A model generated the notes under the pieces. The model made no database searches, was not told the DNA's origin, and saw only the letters and a list, made by a program, of their open reading frames with translations. The position numbers and the translations under genes were made by a program. From Buxus sempervirens (lineage: Eukaryota > Streptophyta > Magnoliopsida > Buxales > Buxaceae): a DNA stretch of 64,000 nt. The stretch spans positions 22,748,858-22,812,857 of the forward strand of contig OX387190.1 in NCBI GenBank assembly GCA_947561395.2, written 5' to 3'. Positions 47,639 to 58,795 of this stretch are shown here, piece by piece (within the stretch, counting starts at the first letter, position 1; each line of letters starts with the position of its first letter).

Positions 47639-48181
47639 ATGTCAACAATCAACATGGATAGCACTTCAAGGATGCTTCCTGTGGTGCGCGAGATACTGGA
47701 CCTTTTCTGTATTTTAATGAAACTGATACAGGACAAAGAAGAAGCATGGGGCAAACGCTGGGAAGCACAGAGGGAAGAACATTTTGAGCTGCAATCCCGA
47801 ATAAGGGATCTGGAGAGAGAGATGGAAAGCTTGAAGATAGAAGTATTCCAGGGCAATCAGGAAGCGAGCCTCCCCTCTGCTAACGATGGTGGACCCCACC
47901 TCAAGAGGCGCCTCACCAGGGAAGAAAGAAGGAACCAGGAGTTTACGCAGCTTCCATGCACCCAGGCAGAATTATTGCCTTCCTTGTTGCAAGAAGGACA
48001 CCTAAAGCAGGCTCCACCAAATCCAAAGGCACCAGCAAGTCGAGGGTACGACCCGTCCAAGACATGCAGTTACCACAAAGGAGCTCCGGGGCATGATACC
48101 GAAGAATGTTGGGGTCTTCGCCATGCAATCCAAGACCTTCTTGACGCCGGGGAGCTCAGGATTGATCCTTTGTTGGGCTAA
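47639..48181 (+). pseudogene. Element B gag remnant with zinc-knuckle-like motif (fossil)
   Basis: Encodes a coiled-coil stretch (ELQSRIRDLEREMESLKIE) and then CSYHKGAPGHDTEECWGLRHA, the zinc-binding pattern at the end of Tat gag; compare CDFHMSAPGHSTDKC in element A. The central capsid part is absent, so this is a partial gag. Confidence 0.82.
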
Positions 48182-50238
48182 GAAAAGTCTCTCGGAATAT
48201 GCAACTGAACTCCAAGAACGCGGATCCACATCGGCCACCCTTTTGCACAATTGCTGTTCTATGTTGCTTATGCTTTCTTTTCTTTTAAATTCTTAATTGG
48301 ATAGCATGTTTTCTTTTTCTGCAAGCTTATAAGAATATTTTGGGAAATCACTGAAGTGTTGGACCACACCAAGGCATGACCATAATCTCGGGACAAACCT
48401 GAACAATCGAATTTGACAAGTGAAATGTGCCAAGCAGCACAAACTGCACGAGTCTCAATATAGCCAAGAGGTCCCCCAGCATCCCGTTTGGAACCCACCC
48501 TGCCAAACACAGGGGCAAGCGGTGATATGAGAGAAGAAAAAAAGAGAGAGAGCAAGGTTCCCATACCGGTCTCGGGCCACTGACATGATCCAGGATCAAT
48601 GAACCCAATGAAATGATGAGATGCCATTTTTGGCTGAGATACCTCAAATGAATGCCGCTAGTCAAACGTGTTGAGCTTGATCGTCTCATTTTTAACCCAC
48701 GTTATGTCTAGCCACCCCGAATTGGGGCAAAGTTAAAAAGCAAAGAAAAAAAAAAGCAAGCAAACAAAATGAACAAAGAAGAAAATGGTTCTTGAGCCAG
48801 TTAATCGTGCAAAAATAATTAAGTGTTACATTCTCTGTGAAAGGACGAAAGGCCATCCTTGATCTTTTCCAAAAATCATCTGACATAAGATGAAACCCTA
48901 GCAAAACACTTTGAGCCTAACAACTCCTTCATTGAACCTACCATGTCTTTTCTTCAAAACTGGGGCATAAAGCTTCATGCAGTCGGAGACACAAAAAGGA
49001 TGAAGGTGAAGATAAGGCAAAGCGAAAAGCACCCTAAGAACAAAGGGGGCAAAAAGGAGGGATGAGGAGAACCCTAGAAAACAAAAAAACAAAAAAACTG
49101 GGGCAATCCCTTGAAAGAAAGGAAAAGAAGAAAAAAGAAAAGAAAAGGAAAAGTTATGGCAAACCCCGAAGGCAAGGGCCAAAAGTTGGGGCAAAAAAAA
49201 AAAAAAGAACCCCGAGACAAAAAGAAGAGAAAGAAAAACAAAGATGGAAGAAGGAGAAAGGAACTACAAATTAAAGTTGGACACAGAGTTGAGGGAGCCG
49301 AAGGCGAAGCAAGCCCTAACAAGGAAAGTGGACAGGACATGGCCTTTAACCCGTGCATTAATTTCAAGCCTTCATATCATTTCTTCTGGACCCTTAAGCC
49401 CAGCCTACATTTCGTCCTACTGTGAAGTCCTTTCTGATTACAGAGAACGTAGCACCGAATCTTGGACAGGCCGGCAATGACAGAACTAAAAAAACAGAGA
49501 AGTGCTTTGGCTAGACATAATGGTCACCCATAGAGTGAAGTTATATAGGGTTTGAGCCTGTGTATCCTTCATTTCTAAACCCTGGAACCAAGGCCTACAT
49601 TTCGTCCTAAGGATAAGTCCTCTCTGATCATTGTGTCATGATCCATGGAAATTGTTAGGGCCCTTGGACTGGGCAAGGCACTCAACCCGAATAAGAGAAC
49701 CAATGAGAGAAAAACCATTTCACAACCCTCAAACAAGGGCAGGGAGAGAAATAGCAAAAAGAGAAAATCAAAGAGAAGCCAAGGTGAGGCAGTGCCAAAG
49801 CAACCCCCCTGAACCAAAACGATTCCCCTCATTTCAACCTAGGGCATGCCCTTGAAGGCCGAAATGTTGAGACACTTGCAGGAAGTGCCGAGAGGCACAT
49901 TTTCCTAAGTCTAACTGAGAATGAAAGGTAACCAACCCAAAGGTTACTAGTCTTGCCACGGACCCACTTCAAAGGGAAAAATCCGAGCATTCGGTGAATT
50001 CCCAAAAGACATCAACCAAAGAGAGATTGCTAGAATTTGCACATAATTTTGAGTTGACTGAATTTCATTTGAATTTCTGCAGATACTGACAAAACCTGAA
50101 ACAGACAAGAAAAGTCGTCACAGTGTATTCATACATTGGCCGACAAGAGTCTGTGAAGCCAAAGCCGTCGATGGATGAGTCGGAGATTGGTGAAAGAATG
50201 GCATAAACCAAAGCTTGTAATGCCAAAACCGTCGACGG
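48182..50238. other. Element B internal spacer
   Basis: No protein motif recognised on either strand where protease, RT and RNase H would be expected. Purine-rich low-complexity blocks (49100-49260) give long but meaningless Lys/Arg frames. A ~78-bp direct repeat (GAGTCGGAGA(T/G)TGGTGAA) occurs at about 50178 and 50240. Confidence 0.6.
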
Positions 50239-50607
50239 GTGAGTCGGAGAGTGGTGAAGGAATGCCGCCACGTAATCAAAGGTCGTGAAGAATCTAGATT
50301 GGACCAACTGCAATTGTGGGAAGAAAGAAGGGTCAAAGCTTTGTGCCATGGCCAGCTCTATCAACAGAGAGTGGCGCGAACTTACAACAAGAAAGTGAAG
50401 CCACGACAATTCAAAGTGGGAGATCTGGTACTAAAGAGAATCTTTCCTCATCAAGAGGACAACAGAGGGAAATTAAAGCCAAACCACGAAGGGCCATTCG
50501 TAGTCCACAAAGTCTTGTCCAGAGGAGCACTCATCTTACAAGAAATGGACGGGGCAATTTTTCCTGAGCCAATAAATGCAGACGCAGTCAAACTGTATTA
50601 CGCTTAA
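50239..50607 (+). pseudogene. Element B integrase C-terminal remnant (fossil)
   Basis: ALCHGQLYQQRVARTYNKKV, FKVGDLVLKRIFP and EPINADAVKLYYA align with the last part of element A integrase (ALCHGQLYQKRMARAYNKKV to PINSDAVKRYF). It shows that B descends from a complete Tat element. Confidence 0.88.
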
Positions 50608-50819
50608 GATCATTCTGATTGGGAAATGAAGAGAGGCCATCCTTGACTCTCCTTAGACTGTAAATCCTTCCAAATACCTTAAATTCTCCCCTAGTTAGAC
50701 AATTTTGAGCCTTAAAATTCTTTCAACCCATTGCCAGTGTTCTACACACCAAATGGGGCATTCCTGGCAAAGCAAAAAGAAACCGGGCATTCTTGCCCAG
50801 AAAAACCTCAAAAAGAAGA

Positions 50820-51535
50820 GAAAATGCAACAAGGAAAAAAAGAGAGAAAGAAAAAAAAAAGAAACAAAGAAAGTGGGGAAATGTTTGCCCCGCCAAAAAT
50901 ATAGAGATACAAATAAGCCAGGATGTAAGTCCCACCAACAATAAAAGTAGCACACTTTGCAAACCCAAATAATTAAGCTTTTTTGAGCCATCTATCCTTT
51001 CTTTCATAAATAAGACCCAGCCTACGTTTCGTCCTATCTCTAAGACCTCTCGGATCCCGAAAGGAATGATCAAGGCAAACAGTTAAGTCAGCATTCGTCC
51101 GCAATGATGGAATTCAGGGTCTCCCAGAAAGGCTAGACACAGTGAAAACCCGAAAAAAGGGTGTTGTGTGGTTAGTCACCCAAAAAAAAAAAAAAAGAAA
51201 GAAAAGAAACAAAGAAAATGAGGAAATGTTTGCCCCGCCAAAAATATAGAGATACAAATAAGCCAGGATGTAAGTCCCACCAACAATAAAAGTAGCACAC
51301 TTTTCAAACCCAAATAATTAAGCTTTTTTGAGCCATCTATCCTTTCTTTCATAACCAAGATCAAGCCTACATTTCGTCCTATCTCTAAGACCTCTCAGAT
51401 CCCAAAAGGAATGATCAGGGCAAACAGTTAGGTCTGCGTTCATCAGCAATGGCGGAATTCAGAGTTTCCTAGAAAGGATGGACACAGCAAAAACTCGAAA
51501 AAAGGGCATTGTGTGTTTAGTCAAAAAAAAAAAAA
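50820..51535. repeat. 345-bp tandem duplication in element B
   Basis: ATGTTTGCCCCGCCAAAAAT starts at 50881 and again at 51226; flanking A-rich tracts and AAGCTTTTTTGAGCC also recur at the same 345-bp offset. Confidence 0.88.
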
Positions 51536-52036
51536 AACAAACAAACAAAGAGAAAAGAGAACTGGTCACATCTGGTTTGAGCAAAGCAAGATACAGAAGA
51601 GAGCAGTGACAATGGCAGGCAATAAACTGTGAAAATTGCACAGATCTGAGAGGTCCAAACCGGCGGGTTGCGCTCGAGTTGAAGACTCCACAGTGGCCTA
51701 TGATGACAATGCTACGGAAAATACCAAGCGCTCCAAGTCCCGTCTGACCTTGGGAAAATTCTTTGATATTGCAAACACAGGCACACACTGACACACCTGT
51801 TTTCTCTATAATTGTTCTGCTTAACTGTTTTGAGCTCCACATTGGGCTACTAACCCGAGTTGAAAAACTCTTACCCTTGGCAAAGGCCGCTTCTAGCTGC
51901 GATGGGCAAAAGGCTTAGAGCAAGAAGAGAATAAAAGAAGTGTTTTGCATTCCCCAGCTATTCCACGGCTAACATGTTGTCTTTTCCTGCCTTCACAGGT
52001 ATGCCAAAAGTGGGATGACGGACGTCTTCTCCAAAA

Positions 52037-52487
52037 TCCCCAGTGGAGTTCCTTCAGTAAACGGAGAATAATACCCTCCAAAATCCCCAGTGGAAGGCCT
52101 TCAGCAAACAAGGGACGACACCCTTACATCCCCAGTAGAGTCCTCTCAAGCAATAAGAGAGTGATGCCTGATGATGTGGACTTCTCAAGCCTCGCCCAGT
52201 CTGAAGAGGCTGGCTTTATGAAGAAGAGCGGAAAGAAGACAAAACAAGCTAGCATCAACCCTTAGTGGAGTCTCTCGCACTCAACAAGAGCTTGGACGAA
52301 CGTGAAGAACTCGCACCCAAGCGGAAGGAAAAGGCTTTACAAAGAAATAATGACAGCGTAAGGAATCCCCACTTATCCCCAGCGGAGCATCCTTTCCCAG
52401 GGAACACCCAAGCTTGTCAGAAACAAGGCTCGACCCGAAAGAAGAGGGAATAAGGAAAAGATTCCTGCCCCATCCCCAGCAATAGTC
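52037..52487 (+). repeat. Scattered tRNA-Arg 3'-end-like motif, six copies
   Basis: TCCCCAGTGGAGT and close variants at 52037, 52084, 52129, 52259, 52375 and 52472. This is the complement of the element's own PBS core (ACTCCACTGG) and matches the 3' end of the primer tRNA. Spacing (47, 45, 130, 116, 97) is not a multiple of three, arguing against a coding repeat. Confidence 0.7.
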
Positions 52488-53179
52488 ACTCCAAGCTAGG
52501 AAGCCTCTACAAAAGGGAGAGCCAACCAGAAAGCGCTGCAGAAGAAGGAATGACAAGACATGAAGAAGAATGAGCATAAATGAAGATATCATTGGGCAAA
52601 ATGGCCCCTTTTGTAATTTTTGATTTCACACTTTTGTAAATAGAGTAGAGCAGGTGTGTGGGGTCCCTTGAGGCACTGGACAGCACTGGAAGCACCTCCT
52701 CACCAATAGCAGCTCCTCCTCCGCTCTTCCCTCCTCCTTTCTCCATTCGGTTCACATCCTAACCCAACCCTTGGCCATCAAATCCTTAAAAAAAAAAAGA
52801 GAGGAAAAAATGCAAGCAAGCTTCAAGTAAAAGACACAAAATGGATCAGAATTCTGAAGTCATTTAAAAGCTTTAATGGAACAGACAAGAAGAAAAGAAT
52901 ATTGTCAAGTGTCTGGCATCAACGCCGAAACAGGTTGGCGAGCTCAAGTCCAATCTAATCTCTTTCAAACTTAAATTAAATGCTGAAGAGTTGCCCTACA
53001 AAAACCCGAAAGCAAAGGGTAAGGAAACTCTGAAGCCAGGAAGTGACGCCACATCATTGGCCGCTTCCTTCTCAAAATGAAAACTTCAAAGGACAAAGCT
53101 CGTCGACCATGTCGACAGAAATGCCAGGCGCAAAAATAAGATTCTTTTTCTCTTTACAGTTCATCCACAAGGTGACTCC

Positions 53180-53195
53180 GGCAAAGAGGGGCAGC
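53180..53195 (+). promoter_or_regulatory. Polypurine tract of element B
   Basis: GGCAAAGAGGGGCAGC directly before the 3' LTR; the plus-strand DNA primer site. Confidence 0.82.
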
Positions 53196-53269
53196 TGTAA
53201 GCACCTCATTTTTGCGCTCCCAGAAAAGCCAGAAATGCAAACCCTAGACAAAAAGTCAAACCCTGAGGG

Positions 53270-54690
53270 GTCAAAAGTTGACTTTTTGATCAAATGAAAT
53301 TTTGTCACCTTGCTTTATACCATTGGATAGAGAATCTCGACACGGTTCCAACGCAACTGAGTTTGCAAGAATCGAAGTCCGGATGAAGGTTCTGCCGGCG
53401 GTCAAACTTGGGCGGAGCCAAAAGTTGACTTTCTGCTAAAATCCGATCCAGATGCCTTGCTTTATATCATTGGATATAAAATCTCGACACGGTTCCAACG
53501 CAACTGAGTTTGCAGGAATCGGAGTCCGGATGAAGGTTCTGCGAGCGGTTAAACTTGAGTAGAGCCAAAAGTTGACTTTCTGCTAAAATCCGATCCAGAT
53601 GCCTTGCTTTATATCATTGGATATAAAATCTCGACACGGTTCCAACGCAACTGAGTTTGCAGGAATCGGAGTCCGGATGAAGGTTCTGCGAGCGGTTAAA
53701 CTTGAGTAGAGCCAAAAGTTGACTTTCTGCTAAAATCCGATCCAGATGCCTTGCTTTATATCATTGGAGAGAAAATCTCAACACGGTTCCAACGCAACTG
53801 AGTTTCTAGGAATCGGGGTCCAGATGAAGGTTCTGCGGGCGGTCAAACTTGAGCAGAGCCAAAAGTTGACTTTCTGCTAAAATCCGATCCAGATGCCTTG
53901 CTTTATATCATTGGAGAGAAAATCTCAACACGGTTCCAACGCAACTGAGTTTCTAGGAATCGGGGTCCAGATGAAGGTTCTGCGGGCGGTCAAACTTGAG
54001 CAAAGCCAAAAGTTGACTTTCTGCTAAAATCCGATCCAGATGCCTTTCTTTATATTATTGGATAGAAAATCTCCACACGGTTCCAACGCAACTGAGTTTG
54101 CAAGAATCGGGGTCCGAATGAAGGTTCTGCGGGCGGTCAAAATTGAGGAGAGCCAAAAGTTGACTTTCTGCTAAAATCCGATCCAGATGCCTACCCCTAG
54201 GTCATTGGATAGAGAATCTCGACACGGTTCCAACGCAACTGAGTTTGCAGGAATCGGAGTCCGGATGAAGGTTCTACGGGCGGTCAAACTTGAGCAGAGC
54301 CAAAAGTTGACTTTCTGCTAAAATACGATCCAGATGCCTACCCCTAGGTCATTGGATAGAGAATCTCGACACGGTTCCAACGCAACTGAGTTTGCAGGAA
54401 TCGGGGTCTGGATGAAGGTTCTGCGGGCGGTCAAACTTGAGCAGAGCCAAAAGTTGACTTTCTGCTAAAATCCGATCCAGATGCCTACCCCTAGGTCATT
54501 GGATAGAGAATCTCAACACAGTTCCAACGCAACTGAGTTTGCAGGAATCGGGGTCCAGATGAAGGTTTTGCAGGCGGTCAAACTTGAGCAGAGCCAAAAG
54601 TTGACTTTTTGCTAAGATCCGATCTAGAGGCCTACCCGTAGGTCATGGGATAGAAGGCTCCGATATGATTCTAATGCAACTGAGTTTGCC
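53270..54690 (+). repeat. 147-bp tandem repeat in element B 3' LTR, about 10 copies
   Basis: Same unit as the 5' LTR. Two neighbouring copies (about 53438-53584 and 53585-53731) look identical by eye, showing very recent expansion. Confidence 0.92.
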
Positions 54691-55043
54691 CAGATCGGAG
54701 CCCAGATGAAGAAAATATGTGCTGACAAAATTCCCGAATAGCAAAACCGGCAAACTGCGCACGTGGCAAGAAGCTGCACACATGGCGAGTTGCGCAGAAA
54801 AATATCTCGGGGATCAAATCCATAAATATCCAAACATGCAAAAGATCCCAGGGACCAATTTGAAAATATTTGAATAAAATAATATTAAATCCAAATATCC
54901 CAGGGACTATATCTTAATTTTCAGATTTTTTTAAACAAACCCGCGGCTGCATTAAATGGGTTAATCATTTTGTCGCTCGCGCCCAGCGACAGCTACTGGG
55001 CGCGAGCTGGGCGCCAAGGTCGGCGGATACCCAGGTCTTCTTC

Positions 55044-55050
55044 TATAAAA
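55044..55050 (+). promoter_or_regulatory. TATA box, element B 3' LTR
   Basis: TATAAAA in TTCTATAAAAGCCGCGG, same context as 39643-39649. Confidence 0.65.
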
Positions 55051-55734
55051 GCCGCGGCAACCCTCATTTGCAGGGGTTGGCTGTTTTCGGGTTGGACAAT
55101 TTTTGAGGGTTGGTCATTTTAGGGTTTGCTGTTTCTCGGAATTCGAGGATTGGGGATTTTTTTGTTAGGGTTCGGCATTCGAAGGTGGTCTTGACCACCA
55201 TCTTCCCAAAAGAAAAAACCAGACACTCTTGGCCTCTCCCTTCCTCTTCTTCCTCATCAAACCCGAAGGAGATCTTGCTGTGAGAAGGAGGCTCCGGCAG
55301 CTGCTCGTGAGCTCCAAGGAACCCTCCGGCATACTCTACAAAGGACTGGAAAAGGTGAGCTCTCCTTGTTCTTTTGTTTAATATATACATAAATCAGGCT
55401 TCCCACGCAGCTCTAGCATGTTGTTTGTCATTGCTTGCTTGATTCGAAGGGGAGCATGTTCCCTATGATCTCATCTCTTGTATCCCGAATAAAGCCCCCC
55501 CTGTTCCCTTCTTCATTATTCATGTTCTGTTAATGCATGTTTTGTTAGTGTTTTGTTTTTAGGCTCATAGGTTTGCAAAGAGATTTGGTCCTCACAAGTT
55601 AGGTTAGATTAATTTTGAAGTGGGTTCAGGTGTCTTCTGGGAGTCTAACGATCCCCAGAAATCATTTACAGAGGTTAAAAAACCTTAAAACCAGTCAATC
55701 ATGGAGTCTGGAAAGAAAAAACAGAGAATCGGGG

Positions 55735-56095
55735 TATGCGCTGAGCTTGCGCCCACCACGCGCTCACCTCGCGCCCACCTTTTTTAGGTGCGCTCACCTC
55801 GCCCCCACCTCGCGCTCACCTCGCACCCACTTCTTTTTGGGTGCGCTGAGCTCGCGCTCACCTCGCGCTAAGCTCGCGCCCACTTCCTTTTTTTTGGGTG
55901 CACTCACCTCGCGCCCACCTCGCGCTCACCTCGCGCCCACTTCTTTTTGGGTGCGCTGAGCTCGAGCTCACCTCGCGCCCACTTCTTTTTGGGTGCGCCC
56001 ACCTCGCGCCCACTTCCTTTTGGGTGCGCTGACCTTGCGCCCACTTCCTTTTCGGTCCGCCCACTTCGCGCTGACCTCGCGCCTAGCTCCCGGAG
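55735..56095 (+). repeat. CTCGCGCCCAC tandem repeats, element B 3' LTR
   Basis: Expanded version of the block at 40330-40580. Confidence 0.85.
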
Positions 56096-57209
56096 GTCAA
56101 CGCATACCCTTTTAAGGCCGAATTGCTTACATTTTTTTAATTCCGAAAATACCCTTGTGTGCGCACCCGATTTCGGTCGCACGACGAGGCGTACGCGTAA
56201 CGATGCGTGCCTCGGGATTTGTTTGGAGTCGCCACTGCCTGATGGGGTGCAGGCAGAAACCTAGGTGCCTAAGTTTATCTATTTAAGGCTTGGTCTGCGG
56301 TTTGAGATTCTAAGTAGGTTCTCGGTTGTGGTCTGGGGAAGTCTGTAGACACCCCAGTCCACCCCGTCAAGTGACGGGTCCCATAAGTTTCCTTGGTTTG
56401 AGTCAACTTTGGTCTCTACCCCACCCGATTCCTATTCCAGCATGTGATTTGATTAAGTCTGGCGGGACCGCCAAAGTGGTGTGGGTCCCTTTACTTGGTT
56501 TTATCTTTCTTAGCTTAAAGTGGTGTGAGCCTGATTGGGCGGGCCCCATTGGAAGGCCCGCGGATTCCTTGGTGGGCTTGGTTGAGCCCACATGTCCCTT
56601 GGTGGGCCTCAGTCTAAACCTGAGAGGCCCTTTGGGCTTTGGTTTAAGTAAATTGATTTTATTTAAATTCCAGTTTGATTTATTTAAGTGAGTTTTATAC
56701 ATAAGTGAGCCGGGACTGTTTATGGGCCCTTGAGTGGGCCACATAATTGGTTGCCAAGTGGTTTGAGTTATCTTTGATTAACCTTTGCCAAAATGGGCTA
56801 AGCATTGGGCTTGGGGCCCTTTACCTGGGCTTGGGCTTGAAAGCCCAAGACTTCTTGAATTAGGGTTTTGACACCCTAACCTTGGTTTAATGGGCTTAGT
56901 GGGCCCGACAGGCCCTGCCCGTGGTCTCGGCCAAACCACAATCTACTTTAAGCATGCATGGCCCAAATAGGGCTTGGGTGGGCCTCAAATGGTCTGGCCC
57001 ACTCAAATCTCTCATTTATCTTATTTAGACATGAAGGAGTTGGTCGGGCTTGGTGGGCCCTGTTGGAAGGCCCACCTGGAATCAGTTTGAACTGGGTCGG
57101 TCCATGGCCCATTTTGGGTTTCCGGGTGACCCGGAAACCCTACTGGCTCACCCAGATTCGATCAAACAATCCACAATATTGCACAAGGTCAGCAAAATAG
57201 CAAAAAAGA

Positions 57210-57365
57210 ATTCTGGCAGTGTAGCCGGCCTGAGATGCCGGTTACACACAGGTCACTGTGTATCCGGCACCTTTAGCCGGCTACACGTGGGTCTCTGTGT
57301 ATCCGGCATCTATTGCCGGCTACACATGGGCCTATGTTGATCCGGCCTGAGTTGCCGGATCAACC
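57210..57365. repeat. CCGG hairpin cluster in element C, first block
   Basis: Successive inverted repeats with GCCGG cores, for example TTGATCCGGC-CTGAGTT-GCCGGATCAA (57337-57363), a perfect 10-bp stem with a 7-base loop. Neighbouring copies have GTGTATCCGGC paired with GCCGGCTACAC. Confidence 0.88.
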
Positions 57366-58528
57366 TACAGAAGCTAAATTTTCGGATTCTTGCTTCGGGG
57401 TTGGTTTTCTGGACCTTCTAGGGTGCTCCGGTGATTGTGTGGGCTCCTGTGTGAGCCCACGTTGGTTCAGGGGAGCCACTTGGCTCTCCTAAAGGGCTTT
57501 CCAAGCCGAATCATGGGAGAAGGGTAGGGGCCTCCCTTCTTCTACCTCTTGTACGAAATTCAGTAAAGGAACGGAGGTCAGGTACCTCCATTCCGGGTGT
57601 TTACAGACCCAGGGAACAACAGCCATGCGGGAATGATACCAAGAAAACCACCCAATCATGCATTGGAACTTTAACCTAGATAGTTAAAACAACAAAACCA
57701 TGCTTATCACCTACCATGCACACCCATCGAACTTTGCTCACATACGTGCTTTGAGCACACAGTCATGAAGGTAAAAAAAACATGCACACCTAAGGCTATC
57801 ATCATGTATAAACAAATAAAAAGAAAAAGGTACCACCATCACTTACCACATCCCTACGAAACCAAGCCACCCGACTAGCTAGAAGAAGATGTCTAAAGAA
57901 GGGAAGAAGAGGGTTACTTGGGGGGTACACGGGATGAGATTTAAAGGGGAACACCCTCCCCTATCAAATAAAAGCACAACAACAGCAATATGGGACAACA
58001 AAAAGTGACTTTAGGGTGCTTGAAGGCCAACTAAAAGTCATTCATCTCCTCCCTAGGGTTCAACCGAAGCAACCACCTTACCTTGGGAGGACTACCTCCT
58101 TATGGTGGTGTGGAAAACATAAAGAGGATGGGGAAGAAACTAACACAGCCATCCTAACAGCATACACATAATGCACATAGAATTTTATGTATTCCAAATC
58201 ACACCATGCTCATATATGAGAAACAAAATAGAACAAAGACCTCACCTTGGGGGTCTAGACCCCTTTTGGAGTGTGTGGGCTTCTCCTTGAAGCAAGAACA
58301 GGTGCTGGAGTCCTCCCTTTACGCACCAACAGCAGGTACTCTCCTCCTTGGTGGGATAAGGATGGAGAAGAAGAAGAGAAGGAAGAAGGGGAAGCTTTTT
58401 TATGATGCTTGGGGGGTTATGGGATCAAAGGGGGGTAGGAAGGAGGAGTTTTCGGAGCTGACACAGTGGGGGAAGAAAGGGGAGAACAGCCAAAAGGAAG
58501 CCAACCCCGGATATGAGCTGCTGTTGGC

Positions 58529-58536
58529 TATTTATA
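58529..58536 (-). promoter_or_regulatory. TATA box of element C LTR
   Basis: TATAAATA on the minus strand, about 810 bp into the LTR in its own orientation. Confidence 0.55.
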
Positions 58537-58544
58537 GGCAACTT

Positions 58545-58795
58545 AATGTATCTGGCAACTCAGACCGGATACACTAAGGCCTATTCATATCCGGACTTGA
58601 AGTCCGGATACACTGGCTTCCCTTTGTATCCGGCAACTCAGGCCGGATACATGACTTAATCATTTCAAAATTTAATGCCGCCACGAATCTGTCGGCCAAG
58701 TGGCGCGAATTTCGCGCGAATATCTTTATGTATCCGGCCTTCAAGTCCGGCCATGAAGGGGATCTAGTGTATCCGGTATATGTGACCGGATACAA
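58545..58795. repeat. CCGG hairpin cluster in element C, second block
   Basis: GTATCCGGC-AACTCAG-GCCGGATAC (58626-58650), TATCCGGACT-TGA-AGTCCGGATA (58588-58610) and GTATCCGGT-ATATGTG-ACCGGATAC (58769-58793) are perfect inverted repeats with differing inner bases. Confidence 0.9.

Noticed and set aside
49074-49425. Lys/Arg-rich and Phe/Leu-rich frames in element B
   Set aside because: Products of a purine-rich low-complexity block; no conserved motif on either strand.
58206-58577. Open frame of 123 codons in element C
   Set aside because: Lies inside the solo LTR, antisense to it, with no recognisable domain.
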